Source: an uncultured Opitutales bacterium (lineage in GTDB: Bacteria > Verrucomicrobiota > Verrucomicrobiia > Opitutales > Intestinicryptomonadaceae). Taken from it: a stretch of DNA of 64,000 bases. Positions 25,911 through 36,200 of the stretch are shown here, piece after piece. The DNA lies in the NCBI GenBank assembly GCA_900546565.1, contig URDC01000002.1, positions 62,001 to 126,000 of the forward strand, in the 5' to 3' direction. Within the stretch, counting starts at the first letter, position 1, and each line of letters opens with the position of its first letter. The notes beneath the pieces are model-generated. The model made no database searches. It was not told where the DNA came from and was given only the letters and a program-made list of their open reading frames with translations. The position numbers were made by a program, and so were the translations under genes.

Positions 25911-25918
25911 TAGCAAAA

Positions 25919-25984
25919 AATGCCAAACATGGGTAGGCAATCAGCCTACCCATTTCTTTGCCCATCTTGGTCTCCATTTGGCAA
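25919..25984 (+). terminator. hairpin terminator-like structure after the zinc-ribbon gene
   Basis: ATGGGTAGGC pairs with GCCTACCCAT (about 25929-25952), followed by a T-rich stretch. The wider arms TGCCAAA and TTTGGCA could enclose it. Confidence 0.6.
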
Positions 25985-26030
25985 TTATAATTTATTAATT
26001 TATAATTCCAGTTTTGCCTGTTTATAAGAC

Positions 26031-26066
26031 TTCCTATACTTATAAGATTTTGCCCGTTTATTTTTT
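26031..26066 (+). repeat. direct repeat R1, right copy
   Basis: TTCCTATACTTATAAG followed by ATTTTGCCCGTTTATTTTT, near-identical to 25302-25337. It lies between the zinc-ribbon gene and the 3' end of the invertase gene, so the two copies enclose about 730 bp. Confidence 0.75.
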
Positions 26067-26112
26067 TCGCTCGAGCACTCTTTCGCATCAGCACATTGCT
26101 GATTGCCATACT

Positions 26113-26724
26113 TTATGGAATTTTAACGAACTGAGCACATATCTCTTTACGCCGGATAAAATTGTAGAGCGTTGTGCGACTTGTCCTCAGGCGGCGGCAG
26201 ATGTCCGCCTTACTTGCCCCGAGGGTTAGCATTTGGCGGATTTCGTCTTCGCGCCCGTTGAGCTTCAAAAATTTTCCTTTCGGACGTCCGAGCAAAACCC
26301 CTTCGGCGCGCTTGCGCGCCAATGCCTCGCGGGTGCGTATAGATATGAGGTTGCGCTCTATCTCCGCCGCGAGCGCGAACGCGAACGCAAGTACCTTAGC
26401 TTCAATCGAATTCCCCAGTTCATAGCGTTCCTTGATTGCGATAATTCGCACCCCGCGCTCCATACAAACATTGAGAACGGAAAAAATCCCCATTAGATTG
26501 CGCGAAAGCCTGCTAAGCTCTGAGAGAATCAGAGTATCATCCTTGCGAAGTCGTTTAATCAGCCGCCCAAGCTTCCTGTGTGAATGGTGCTTTGTGCCGC
26601 TTATGACCTCCTCAACCCACTCGTCAACCAAAATACCGTTGCGCTTGGCATATTCTTCAATCTCAAACCGCTGGTTTTGCGTGGTTTGCTTTTCGGTAGA
26701 AACCCTTATATATGATACTATCAT
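26113..26724 (-). CDS. Mpi-type serine recombinase / DNA invertase
   Basis: A 203-residue small serine recombinase. The resolvase catalytic domain begins SYIRVSTEKQTTQNQRFEIE with the nucleophile Ser in RVS, followed by the LILSELSRLSRNL helix and EIERNLISIRTREALARKRA, where the long E helix starts. A C-terminal HTH (GASKADICRRLRTSRTTLYNF) follows GVLLGRPKGK. Overall it closely resembles the Bacteroides master invertase Mpi family, which flips promoters to switch surface genes. Start is ATG 26724. The nearby inverted-repeat element at 25152-25370 is the obvious candidate target. Confidence 0.88.
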   Translation of the reverse strand: MIVSYIRVSTEKQTTQNQRFEIEEYAKRNGILVDEWVEEVISGTKHHSHRKLGRLIKRLRKDDTLILSELSRLSRNLMGIFSVLNVCMERGVRIIAIKERYELGNSIEAKVLAFAFALAAEIERNLISIRTREALARKRAEGVLLGRPKGKFLKLNGREDEIRQMLTLGASKADICRRLRTSRTTLYNFIRRKEICAQFVKIP

Positions 26725-26735
26725 TATAAAAATCC

Positions 26736-26785
26736 TTTCATTTCATGTTTTAGAAAAATCAGATCTTGACTGATTGGAAATGAAA
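26736..26785. promoter_or_regulatory. nested inverted repeats between invertase and R-M genes
   Basis: TTTCATTTC (26736-26744) is the reverse complement of GAAATGAAA (26777-26785), and inside it AATCAG (26757-26762) matches CTGATT (26770-26775). It is an operator-like or recombination-site-like structure in the divergent promoter region. Confidence 0.5.
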
Positions 26786-26905
26786 TGTGTATAGATAAAC
26801 GGTCGTAAATTTTAACACTCAAATGCGATTATTCACATAGCGATCTCAAAAACGGGAGTGGTTGAATATACTTAACGGTAAAACGACTCATTAAGAAAAA
26901 TCGAA

Positions 26906-27643
26906 ATGGCAAATATAGCAAAAACAGATATTCCAGATAACCCCGAAAACGACCCTCAATCGGCACATAGTAATTACAACTCTTCCGAAAAACAGGTAAT
27001 CAGCAGAAAGCGCGTAGTTGATCATGGTGAAGTCTTTACAGCCCAACGTGAAGTAACCGCTATGCTTGACCTTGTTCTAGACGAAACAAATCGCATAGAT
27101 TCTCGTTTTTTAGAGCCTGCGTGTGGAACAGGCAATTTCCTGATAGAAATTCTGCGCCGTAAATTGGCTGTCGTTGAATCGAGATATGGGAAAAGCAAAT
27201 ATGATTACGAAAAATACGCTATACTCGCCGTATCAAGCATGTATGGAATTGATATATTGCTTGATAGTTTAGAATTTTGCCGTAACCGACTTTTTAGTTA
27301 TTTCAAGCTTCAATTTGAGATATTATTTGGAACGCAGGCTGAAGATGACATTTTAAAATCCGTCCAATATCTATTGCAAAAGAATATTGTTCAAGGCGAT
27401 GCCCTTACAATGAAGCTTGTTGGTAGCGATGATGGGATTTGTTTTGTTGAATGGAGTTTGGTAGGCGAACAATTAAAAGGATTGGTATTTCGTTATTCAG
27501 ACATTCAGCAGGATATTCGCGAAGATGATATCCTTTTTACCCATTCCGTTCACACCTCAGATAACGGCGATTCGGTCTATATAACCAAGCCGATTTCGGA
27601 ATATCCTTTAACATCTTTCAGGAGGCTCTATGAGCTTGGATAA
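26906..27643 (+). CDS. N6-adenine methylase-like subunit without motif IV
   Basis: A 245-residue protein with an intact SAM-binding motif I (SRFLEPACGTGNFLIEIL, about residues 69-86) and the GEVFTAQREV entry typical of type I and Eco57I-like methylases. The catalytic NPPY motif is missing: where it should follow QGDAL there is VEWSLVGEQLKGL. It may bind SAM or partner the next protein, which has a complete catalytic motif. First gene of a three-gene restriction-modification unit; it overlaps the second by 14 bp. Confidence 0.78.
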   Translation: MANIAKTDIPDNPENDPQSAHSNYNSSEKQVISRKRVVDHGEVFTAQREVTAMLDLVLDETNRIDSRFLEPACGTGNFLIEILRRKLAVVESRYGKSKYDYEKYAILAVSSMYGIDILLDSLEFCRNRLFSYFKLQFEILFGTQAEDDILKSVQYLLQKNIVQGDALTMKLVGSDDGICFVEWSLVGEQLKGLVFRYSDIQQDIREDDILFTHSVHTSDNGDSVYITKPISEYPLTSFRRLYELG

Positions 27644-29180
27644 TTCAGCCATAAAGGAGCCCGACTCGCCACTATCTGGTATATTCAAGGATGTCTATAA
27701 GCCAGATATTTTGCAATGCTTGGCAAACCTTAGTAACGATGAAGTTTTTACCCCTCCAGACATTGTCAACAATATGCTCGATTTGTTGCCTTCAGAAATA
27801 TGGGAAAATCCGAATCTAAAGTTTCTTGATCCCGCCTGTAAGACGGGGGTTTTTCTTCGTGAAATAACAAAGCGTTTAATAGACGGACTTGCCAACAATA
27901 TCCCAGACCTTCAAGAACGCATTGATCATATTGTCCATAATATGGTTTTCGGAATTGCCATCACCGAACTTACGGGGCTTATTTCACGGCGTTCGCTTTA
28001 CTGTTCACGCAACGCCAACTCAAAATATTCAGTCAGCAAATTCAAATCATCATACGGTAACATAATTTTTACTCCTCAAAAGCATACGTGGGAAAATGGT
28101 AAGTGCAAATTTTGCGGGGCAAATCAAAATGAATATCAACGCGATGATGGCTTGGAAAGTCATGCATATCAATTTATTCACACACTCAAACCAGAGGAAA
28201 TTTTTAATATGAAATTTGACGTAATTATCGGCAATCCGCCGTATCAGATAAGCGATGGAGGAAATGGCGCAAGCGCCAAACCGATATATCAATACTTTGT
28301 TCAACAAGCAAAGAAGTTAAATCCACGATATATTGTAATGATTATCCCCGCACGCTGGTACGCTGGCGGGAAAGGGTTGGATGAGTTCAGGCGCGAGATG
28401 TTGCATGATAAAAAAATAAGAAACCTAGCTGACTTTAAAAACAGTGCGGATTGTTTTAATGGGGTAAATATTGCCGGAGGTATTTGTTATTTCCTACGAG
28501 ATGAAAAATATTCAGGGAAATGTTTGATTCAAAATCTAACGGGAAACAAACCGTCTCAACAAGAAAAACGTGCTCTAGATGAATTCCCAATTTTCATACG
28601 TGACAATGAAGCTATTCACATTGTTAGAAAAGTATTGTCTCATAAGGAGTCAGTACTCTCAAATATAGTATTTTCAAGAAATGCTTTTTCATTATCAAGT
28701 AGCATCCGTGGACATTGCGAAAAACAAGCAGGTGATGTAGAATTAATCTCTTCTAATGGAATTTCTTTCATTAATAGAGCGAACATATCAGACAACAAAA
28801 ATATATTAGAAAAATTTAAGGTAGTTATCACGTATGCAATGTCAGGCGGAAACAAGCCATCTTCTGATGGCAAATATCAGATAGTTTCGTCCTTACTTGT
28901 TCTCCCCCCAAACACAGCGTGTACAGAAACATACTTAGTGTTAAACACATTTCATAAAAAAGAAGAGGCCGAGAATATGGTATCATACATAAAAACAACA
29001 TTTTTTAGATTTTTATTATTACAATCATTGACCTCAATACATATAACAAAGACTTGTTTTACTTTCGTTCCGATGCAAGATTTTTCAAAACCTTGGTCGG
29101 ATGAGGAGTTATACAAGAAATATGGCATCACGGAAGATGAACAGAAATTTATTGAATCTATGATCCGACCAATGGAGTAA
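27630..29180 (+). CDS. Eco57I-type N6-adenine DNA methyltransferase
   Basis: A 516-residue methylase. Motif I is KFLDPACKTGVFLREITK (about residues 66-83; Lys replaces the usual Gly of xCGTG) and motif IV is FDVIIGNPPYQISDGG (about 196-211), followed by PARWYAGGKGLDEFR. The C-terminal half should hold target recognition. A strong ribosome site, AGGAGG at 27620-27625, precedes the ATG, which lies inside the upstream gene. It modifies adenine at the site cut by the following helicase-nuclease, protecting host DNA; the recognition sequence is unknown. Confidence 0.87.
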   Translation: MSLDNSAIKEPDSPLSGIFKDVYKPDILQCLANLSNDEVFTPPDIVNNMLDLLPSEIWENPNLKFLDPACKTGVFLREITKRLIDGLANNIPDLQERIDHIVHNMVFGIAITELTGLISRRSLYCSRNANSKYSVSKFKSSYGNIIFTPQKHTWENGKCKFCGANQNEYQRDDGLESHAYQFIHTLKPEEIFNMKFDVIIGNPPYQISDGGNGASAKPIYQYFVQQAKKLNPRYIVMIIPARWYAGGKGLDEFRREMLHDKKIRNLADFKNSADCFNGVNIAGGICYFLRDEKYSGKCLIQNLTGNKPSQQEKRALDEFPIFIRDNEAIHIVRKVLSHKESVLSNIVFSRNAFSLSSSIRGHCEKQAGDVELISSNGISFINRANISDNKNILEKFKVVITYAMSGGNKPSSDGKYQIVSSLLVLPPNTACTETYLVLNTFHKKEEAENMVSYIKTTFFRFLLLQSLTSIHITKTCFTFVPMQDFSKPWSDEELYKKYGITEDEQKFIESMIRPME

Positions 29181-29187
29181 GTTGATT

Positions 29188-31725
29188 ATGCCTGATTCTA
29201 ATGAAATTTTAAAACCAATAAAGAACCCCCGCATTTATGCGTATACTGAACCTCAGTATGAACAAATAGTGTGGACAGGAAGTCGAACGGGCAAGGGTCT
29301 TGTAAAAGTAGGATATACAGAGCGTAGCGCTCGCATTCGCATTGAAGAACAATTCCCTACCAACCGTCCGACAAATATGCCCTATACCATTTTGCTGGAT
29401 GAGTCTGCAATTCGTAATGACGGTACTTTCTTCAAGGATTTTAATGTCCACGAAATTCTTGAGCGTATGGGGGCAAAACGTTTTAAGAATACAGAATGGT
29501 TTGAAGCGACGGTTGATGATGTCGCAATGTCAATTGCGGCAGTAAAAGCCAGAAAAACAACAGTCTCAAAAAAGCTAAATACTTTTGCGATGCGTCCAGA
29601 ACAAACTAGAGCGGTTGAAATTACAGAAAAATATTTCAAGGAACATTCGCGCGCTCAAGAGCATAGAACCCCTCATTTTTTGTGGAATGCAAAAATGCGT
29701 TTTGGCAAAACGTTCACGGCATATCAGCTGGCAAAGCGCATGGGGTGGAAGAAGATACTTGTGCTTACATTCAAACCAGCAGTACAAAGCGCATGGCAGG
29801 AAGACATAGAAACACATCAGGATTTTCAAGATTGGCAGTTTATCCATAAAGATGGTGAGCTTACATTTCAAAAGGCCGACAAAAATCTCCCTATTGTGTG
29901 GTTCGCATCATTTCAAGATATGTTGGGGAAAAGTACACTCGGTGGAATAAAAACCCGAAACGAAGACATTCACACGACTAACTGGGACTGTGTTATTCTT
30001 GACGAATATCACTTTGGGGCGTGGCGCGAACACGCCAAAGAACTTTTCGATAGAGAGGAAATAGATGAAGACGAGTATAAAGAGATTAAAGAAAGTGGAT
30101 TGGAATACTACGATGAAGAAAGCATGCCAATTACAACTTCCGCCTATTTATATTTGTCGGGCACGCCATTTCGGGCCATCAATAGCGGGGAATTTCTGGA
30201 AGACCAGATTTTTAGTTGGACATATTCTGATGAACAACGGGCCAAAGAAGCATGGGGTGATTCACCTGACAATCCCTACCGTGAGCTTCCCAAAATGGTT
30301 TTATTGACCTATCAAATGCCGGAAGAAATTCGAAAAGTAGCACTCAAAGGAGAATTCAATGAGTTTGATTTAAACGAGTTTTTTAAGGCTGAAAAGACTA
30401 ACAACGGATACGAATTCAAACACAAGGAGGAGGTTCAAAAATGGTTGAATCTCATACAAGGACAATTAGTTCAAAGCGAAGAAGCAAGATTGAGAACAAA
30501 AGGGAAATCTCCCATGCCGTTTTCGGATGGAAGGTTACTTTCTGCTTCACATTCGATTTGGTATTTGCCAAATGTAGCCGCTTGCGAAGCTATGAATACA
30601 ATGCTGCATTTGGACGCGAACAAATTCTTCAAAACTTATAAAATAGTAGTATGCGCGGGAACACGCGCCGGAATCGGATTAGATGCGCTACCGCCAGTAA
30701 AAGAAGCAATTGGAAACGGGTTTGATACAAAAACAATAACTCTTACTTGCGGAAAACTTTTGACAGGAATTTCAATCCCGCAATGGAGCGCAATTCTAAT
30801 GCTTCGCAATACGACAAGTCCGGAAGCCTATTTCCAATCGGCATTCCGAGTTCAAACGCCGTGGAAACTACGCAATCCAGATGGGAAATCTCCAAATGAA
30901 GTTCAAATAATAAAAGATACCTGCTTCGTTTATGACTTCGCTCCAGATAGGGCTTTGTTCCAGATTGCCACATATGGCAGCGGATTGAATCCGGATTTAA
31001 AGGAATCCCCCGAAAAGAAAGTCGGCGAGTTTATTCATTTTCTACCTGTCCTTTGCTATAATGGCTGCGATATGAAGCAGTTGAACGCTGGCGAAATTAT
31101 GGATTTAGTAGTAAGCGGAACAGCTTCAACCATGCTTGCCCGCCGATGGGAAAGCGCATTGCTCGTGAACGTAGATAACGATACTCTTCGCCGGATTATG
31201 AACGATAATAAAGTTCTTGAAATTCTAGAAAAAATCGAAGGATTTCGCAATCTTAACGAACAGATTTCAACAATATTAAACAAATCCGATTCTCTCAAAA
31301 AGTTAAAAGCGTCAGAACCGGAGGATGACAAAGAGAAAAAATCTCTCAAGAAAGAGATATACGATGAAGAGAAAGAAATAAAAAGCTTACGCAAAAAAAT
31401 TCAGGAGAAACTATTGAAATTTGCAACGCGTATCCCTGTGTTCATGTATCTTACAGATTATCGCGAAGAGACTCTTTACGACATTATACGTCGTTTAGAG
31501 CCGAACCTTTTCAAACGTGTGACAGGTCTTGAAATCTCCGACTTTGATTCCCTAGTAAGCATCGGGGTATTTAACTCTTCTTTGATGAATCAAGCAATCT
31601 TTGCGTTCAAACGCTTTGAAGACGCCAGCCTTTCTTATACAGGAATTGTTCGACACAAAGAAACTCTCATCGGCGGGTGGGACACAAAGATTACTAGTCA
31701 AGAACTCAATAAAATAAGCTCTTAA
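29188..31725 (+). CDS. restriction helicase with N-terminal GIY-YIG nuclease
   Basis: An 845-residue fusion. Residues about 8-115 are a GIY-YIG/T5orf172 type domain (LVKVGYTERSARIRIEEQFP). A DExH translocase follows: motif I in AKMRFGKTFTAYQLAKR, motif II in ILDEYHFGAW, then YLSGTPFRAI and a C-terminal RecA half. A charged coiled coil near residues 700-740 (KKSLKKEIYDEEKEIKSLRK) precedes the C-terminal domain. I chose ATG 29188 over the TTG six bases upstream. As part of this unit it probably cleaves unmodified DNA after translocation. Confidence 0.83.
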   Translation: MPDSNEILKPIKNPRIYAYTEPQYEQIVWTGSRTGKGLVKVGYTERSARIRIEEQFPTNRPTNMPYTILLDESAIRNDGTFFKDFNVHEILERMGAKRFKNTEWFEATVDDVAMSIAAVKARKTTVSKKLNTFAMRPEQTRAVEITEKYFKEHSRAQEHRTPHFLWNAKMRFGKTFTAYQLAKRMGWKKILVLTFKPAVQSAWQEDIETHQDFQDWQFIHKDGELTFQKADKNLPIVWFASFQDMLGKSTLGGIKTRNEDIHTTNWDCVILDEYHFGAWREHAKELFDREEIDEDEYKEIKESGLEYYDEESMPITTSAYLYLSGTPFRAINSGEFLEDQIFSWTYSDEQRAKEAWGDSPDNPYRELPKMVLLTYQMPEEIRKVALKGEFNEFDLNEFFKAEKTNNGYEFKHKEEVQKWLNLIQGQLVQSEEARLRTKGKSPMPFSDGRLLSASHSIWYLPNVAACEAMNTMLHLDANKFFKTYKIVVCAGTRAGIGLDALPPVKEAIGNGFDTKTITLTCGKLLTGISIPQWSAILMLRNTTSPEAYFQSAFRVQTPWKLRNPDGKSPNEVQIIKDTCFVYDFAPDRALFQIATYGSGLNPDLKESPEKKVGEFIHFLPVLCYNGCDMKQLNAGEIMDLVVSGTASTMLARRWESALLVNVDNDTLRRIMNDNKVLEILEKIEGFRNLNEQISTILNKSDSLKKLKASEPEDDKEKKSLKKEIYDEEKEIKSLRKKIQEKLLKFATRIPVFMYLTDYREETLYDIIRRLEPNLFKRVTGLEISDFDSLVSIGVFNSSLMNQAIFAFKRFEDASLSYTGIVRHKETLIGGWDTKITSQELNKISS

Positions 31726-31859
31726 CTTTAATGTGAAATATATAATGGCAGCTTTGCAACTGCAACACGATATAGGTGTTCACATTTTGAGAGCGGAAGG
31801 ACACGAAAGCATAATACAAATATAGAATTTTAGTCTTACATAAAAATCTTTCAATGGAG

Positions 31860-32990
31860 TTACCCAACAAATTCCTCATAGTTTTTGGGTGTGATGCAGG
31901 CGCTTTGGGCTGTGGGGTAGGCTTTTAGGAAGGCTGCGGGAAGTTTTGTAGTGAGCTTCGGGTTTGATTTAAATTCCCATGCCGACAATGTCTGCGGGGT
32001 TTCTTCTATGTAGTCAACTTCGCGCTGGTCGGTTGTCCGCCAGAAGAAGCGGCGCGGCGGAAACGGCGCATTTATCAGCTGTTTTAGACGCTCGGCAACA
32101 AGGTAATTTTCCCACATCGCCCCTGAATCAGTGCGCGAATTCAGCGGAACGAAATTGCCGAGTATCGCATTTCGAATGCCGATATCGTAAAAGTAAACTT
32201 TCCTGCCTTTTTTGATTTCGTTGCGCAAGTTGCGGCTAAATGCAGGCAGCGAAAACACGACGAACGATTTTTCGAGGAGATTTATATATTTTTCGACGGT
32301 TTTTGCGTCGCAGTTGGTAAGGTTCGAAATCTCCTGAATTTTTACTTCCGAGCCTATTTGCAGGGCAAGCGCGCGCACGATTTTATCCAAAAGCGCGGGG
32401 CGTTTTATGCCTTCCATTGCGAGAACGTCACGGTAAAGGTATGAACTTGCCAACTCGCCGAGAATTCGCTGGGTATCTTGCGGATTATTGACAACATCTG
32501 GATAGCTGCCGAAGAGTAAACGCTGTTCCCTTGCGCCCTTTTCCTCGATTAGCCCGAACTTGCCCGTAAGTTCGGCAAAAGAGAGCGGCAAAAGAGTATA
32601 TTCGTATTTTCTACCCGTAAGCGGCTCTTCGGTTTTGTTCGCCAAGTCGAAGGACGACGACCCCGACGCTATCAGCTGGCGGTCTTTGATCTCATCCACA
32701 AAGATTTTCATCGAAAGCCCGATATTCGGAATGCGTTGCGCCTCGTCTATAACGACAATTTTCTTGTTGCCGATAACTGACAGCCATTTTTGAGCCGACA
32801 TATCCGAAAGCGTGTCGCGGACGTTGATGACATCGGCATTTAGCCACAATACGTCATCGCCATAACTTTTGCAGATATGGGCAATCATGGTAGTCTTCCC
32901 GCATTGGCGAGGGCCGTATACAATTATAACCTTGCCTTTGAAAAGCTTTTCTTTGATGTCGGACTCGATATTTCTTTCAATGTATTCCAT
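31860..32990 (-). CDS. AAA-family ATPase with DUF4143 domain (copy 1)
   Basis: A 376-residue protein: N-terminal P-loop domain with Walker A YGPRQCGKTT (about 26-35), Walker B KIVVIDEAQR, a winged-helix segment (VKIQEISNLTNCDAKTVEKY) and a C-terminal DUF4143 region ending with a PD-(D/E)xK-like pattern, RRFFWRTTDQREVDYIEE then AWEFKSNP. This ATPase family is common, mobile and poorly understood. It is oriented with the CoCoNuT-like operon but separated from it by 273 bp, and is convergent with the R-M genes. Confidence 0.85.
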   Translation of the reverse strand: MEYIERNIESDIKEKLFKGKVIIVYGPRQCGKTTMIAHICKSYGDDVLWLNADVINVRDTLSDMSAQKWLSVIGNKKIVVIDEAQRIPNIGLSMKIFVDEIKDRQLIASGSSSFDLANKTEEPLTGRKYEYTLLPLSFAELTGKFGLIEEKGAREQRLLFGSYPDVVNNPQDTQRILGELASSYLYRDVLAMEGIKRPALLDKIVRALALQIGSEVKIQEISNLTNCDAKTVEKYINLLEKSFVVFSLPAFSRNLRNEIKKGRKVYFYDIGIRNAILGNFVPLNSRTDSGAMWENYLVAERLKQLINAPFPPRRFFWRTTDQREVDYIEETPQTLSAWEFKSNPKLTTKLPAAFLKAYPTAQSACITPKNYEEFVG

Positions 32991-33263
32991 AAATATGTAT
33001 ATATTTTAGGATTTATTTCCTTAAATATCTAATGTTTTGTGTAAAAGTCAAGCTATTTTAAGGATTGGCTTACTTAGTCAAACACGAATATGTCGTTCTA
33101 GGAAATTTTGACCTTGGCAAATTCTTTTTTCCCGAATGGTGGGCGAAATTATGATGTCAATAATATCCTATTTCTCTTGCAATTTGATTCATATACTCGA
33201 TCTTACTGATAAAATCATTGTATGTGGCAAAAGCAAAATACGAGCAATATCTCTTGCAGTTGT

Positions 33264-36200
33264 TTATTCCATTGCCTCTTTAACTTTTTTAATACAATTT
33301 TCAATATCGTTTATTACATCCGTCGCCCAAATGCGAATCACTTTCCATCCCGCGCTTTGCAGTTGCAAATCGCGGTATATATCATCTAATTTCCTACTGC
33401 CTTCGGAATTTAAGTGCCATTGCTTTCCGTCAATTTCTATATCGATTTTATAATTTACCAAAGCTAGGTCTAGACGTCGTCCTACTACTGGATATTGAGG
33501 GGAAGTTTTTATTCCTGCTGTCAGCAGAGCTTCATATAACCTTTGCTCTACTGGACTTTCAAATCTAATATTGTTGTCTGTTTCGTAAGGCTTATCTTTG
33601 GGACACAAAGCTAAGTTATGTAGTACTTCAACTCCAGAATTTAAACACGCTTGTCTATCGCCTACGATAAGTAAACATGCGCGAGCTCTACTCGTTGCGA
33701 CGTTGAAAATATAGCGATTTTCGTTAGACTCAATGTACCATCGCTCTCCTTTCGATAAAGCATTGGTATATCCCAACGCGAATATAATTAAGTCTCGTTC
33801 ACCACCTTGAAATGCATTGACTGTGTTTACTTGAAAATCGTTCAGCTTTGTACTGTATTTGTATGTGCGTTCGCGCAATGCATCTGCGTGCTTTTTTAAC
33901 GGAGTGATAATTCCCACAGATCCGTTATAATTAATTTTTATTAGATCTTTTATTCTAGACAATACTGAATCAAATTCAGCCTCCAAATCATTTGTTACAT
34001 CAATCCATTCAATTGCACGTTTATATCCCAAAGCATCTGGGAAATTCAGTTTTGATGGGTTTGTCATAACGCGTAAGTTGTTATTATAAAACTCGGAATT
34101 AAAAAAATCAGCGATATCGGAACTACATCTAAAATGTTCCTTTAACATAGTAGGTGACGTTCGAATCATATCGTAGGCTGAATAAGTCATAAAGTCATAG
34201 GCTTGGTCTTTTATATCCGTTAAACCATGCTTTGACTTCAAATAATTATGACGAGTCTCTTTCATCGTTTTCACAGGTGGAAATTGGTTAGGATCGCCTA
34301 CAACAGTAACCGTTTTCGCACGGAATAAAGCAGGTATTATCGGTGGAATTTCGACTTGAGATGCCTCGTCAACAATTACCTTATCAAAAAGCCCAGGGAC
34401 ACATGGAGATGCTTTCGATAGCGACAACAGTGTTGTCGCCCAGCCGGGAAAATACTGTGAAAATTTACAAAACCCGCGTTGCGCGTCATTATACTGAACC
34501 TTACTTAGCCTCTGGAAGAAATAAGGCGATCTCGCACTCTTTAATATAACCATTATACCTTTTATTTCATCAAGCTCTTGGAGATTTGACGAAAGCGATT
34601 TAATGGCGTTTGCCAATTTATACGTCAATGCACTAATCAAATGTTTGCTTATATCATCTATATAATAATCAAGTTCACGGAGGCCTCTTTCCAAACTAGG
34701 AATTTTTTTTGATTTCACCCCGATATTGTCGAAATCTCTCCTTGTACTGTCATATTCTGACAATAAACTAACAAAATTTTTCAAATTATCCTTTAAGTCC
34801 TTAACAGAAAGATAATCCGCGAAAGATGGGAGCGTATCTATAATGTAGGACAATGATTCTTTAGATGATTTTCTTTTCAATATATACCAACATATGAATC
34901 GAAATATGTTTTTCGCGCTGAAATCTTCCTTTTCTTTTATTTTAAAAATACATCTTTTTATCTTTTTTATATCGTAATTGTTCCTATCAAAATGGTCACT
35001 TCTTAATAGTCTTTTTAGATTACAAATAACCCTATTCAAGTTCTTTAAACATTTTCCAGATTCTCGAATAAATATTTCTCTATCTTCATAATACTTAGCT
35101 ACGCGAAGCCAATTTTTTGAAGCATCAATTACTGCTCTAACATCAATATCTCCATCTTCGACATACGCAGCAAGCCCCTTACCTATCAGCAAATCAAGGT
35201 TTTGTTTATACCAGTAATTTTGTACGGAATTATCAGCGTTAGAACAGAAATTTATTAAATTCATACCGCTCGACTTCAGCAATCCAAGAGTTCGTTCTTC
35301 AATTGCGTGTACCGCTTTGTGATTCATGCTAGTGAATAGAACAGTTTTTCCGTTGTACACGAGGTTGCTGATTATGTTCACTGCCACTTGTGTTTTTCCC
35401 GTCCCAGGAGGGCCTGTAACTTTCGAAATCGGTGAATTCAGCGCATCATACAAGGCATGGCGTTGTTCGTCATTCGAATCGATGAACGGCAGTGGGGCAT
35501 ATTCATGGGCGTCTGAAACAGGCAACGGATGTTCTCTAAAAACGTAAGCTATTGCAGTTGAATCCAATTCCTTATCGCTGACTTTATCTCTAATATAAGT
35601 TAACTCCTTTTTTAAAGTTTTTGCATACTTAAGTCCACTTCCTACAAATATCACAGGGATATTGTAAGTTTCCTTTTTTTCTTTTATGTTTACAGGAAGA
35701 ATTTTGTCACAAAGATTTGGATCTATTTCAGATTGTAATCCCTTTGCAAATTGAGAAATAATAGGAATTGATAATTTCAAGTCTAGTAAACCATTATTAG
35801 CTTTATTGTTTAGAAGTGATTTTACTATATAATCTCTACTTTCCTCCGGGACAGAAAATTCAAGCCAATTCTGGTTAAGTTCGGCTTCATCGAATCGAAT
35901 ATTAATATTTAGAGACGTTGCTGTTGAGTTCACAATATCAATTGGGATTAATCCTATTGGCGCATAACAACAATTTCCATTTTTAGTTTTAAAAACTTCT
36001 ACAGGATACCCCAAATATATTTCTTCGTCTTCATCGGACCGCTGTAATAGCTGCATTAATGCAACTTTTGAGACTGAAGGGACCGTTATACATATCTGAC
36101 TCGAAGCACAAGTTCCGAGTCCTTGCAACCAATTGTGGGGCAGAATTGGCACAAAAAACTTACTGTTAAGTTGGTTATCAAACAAGTATTCCTGTGCATG

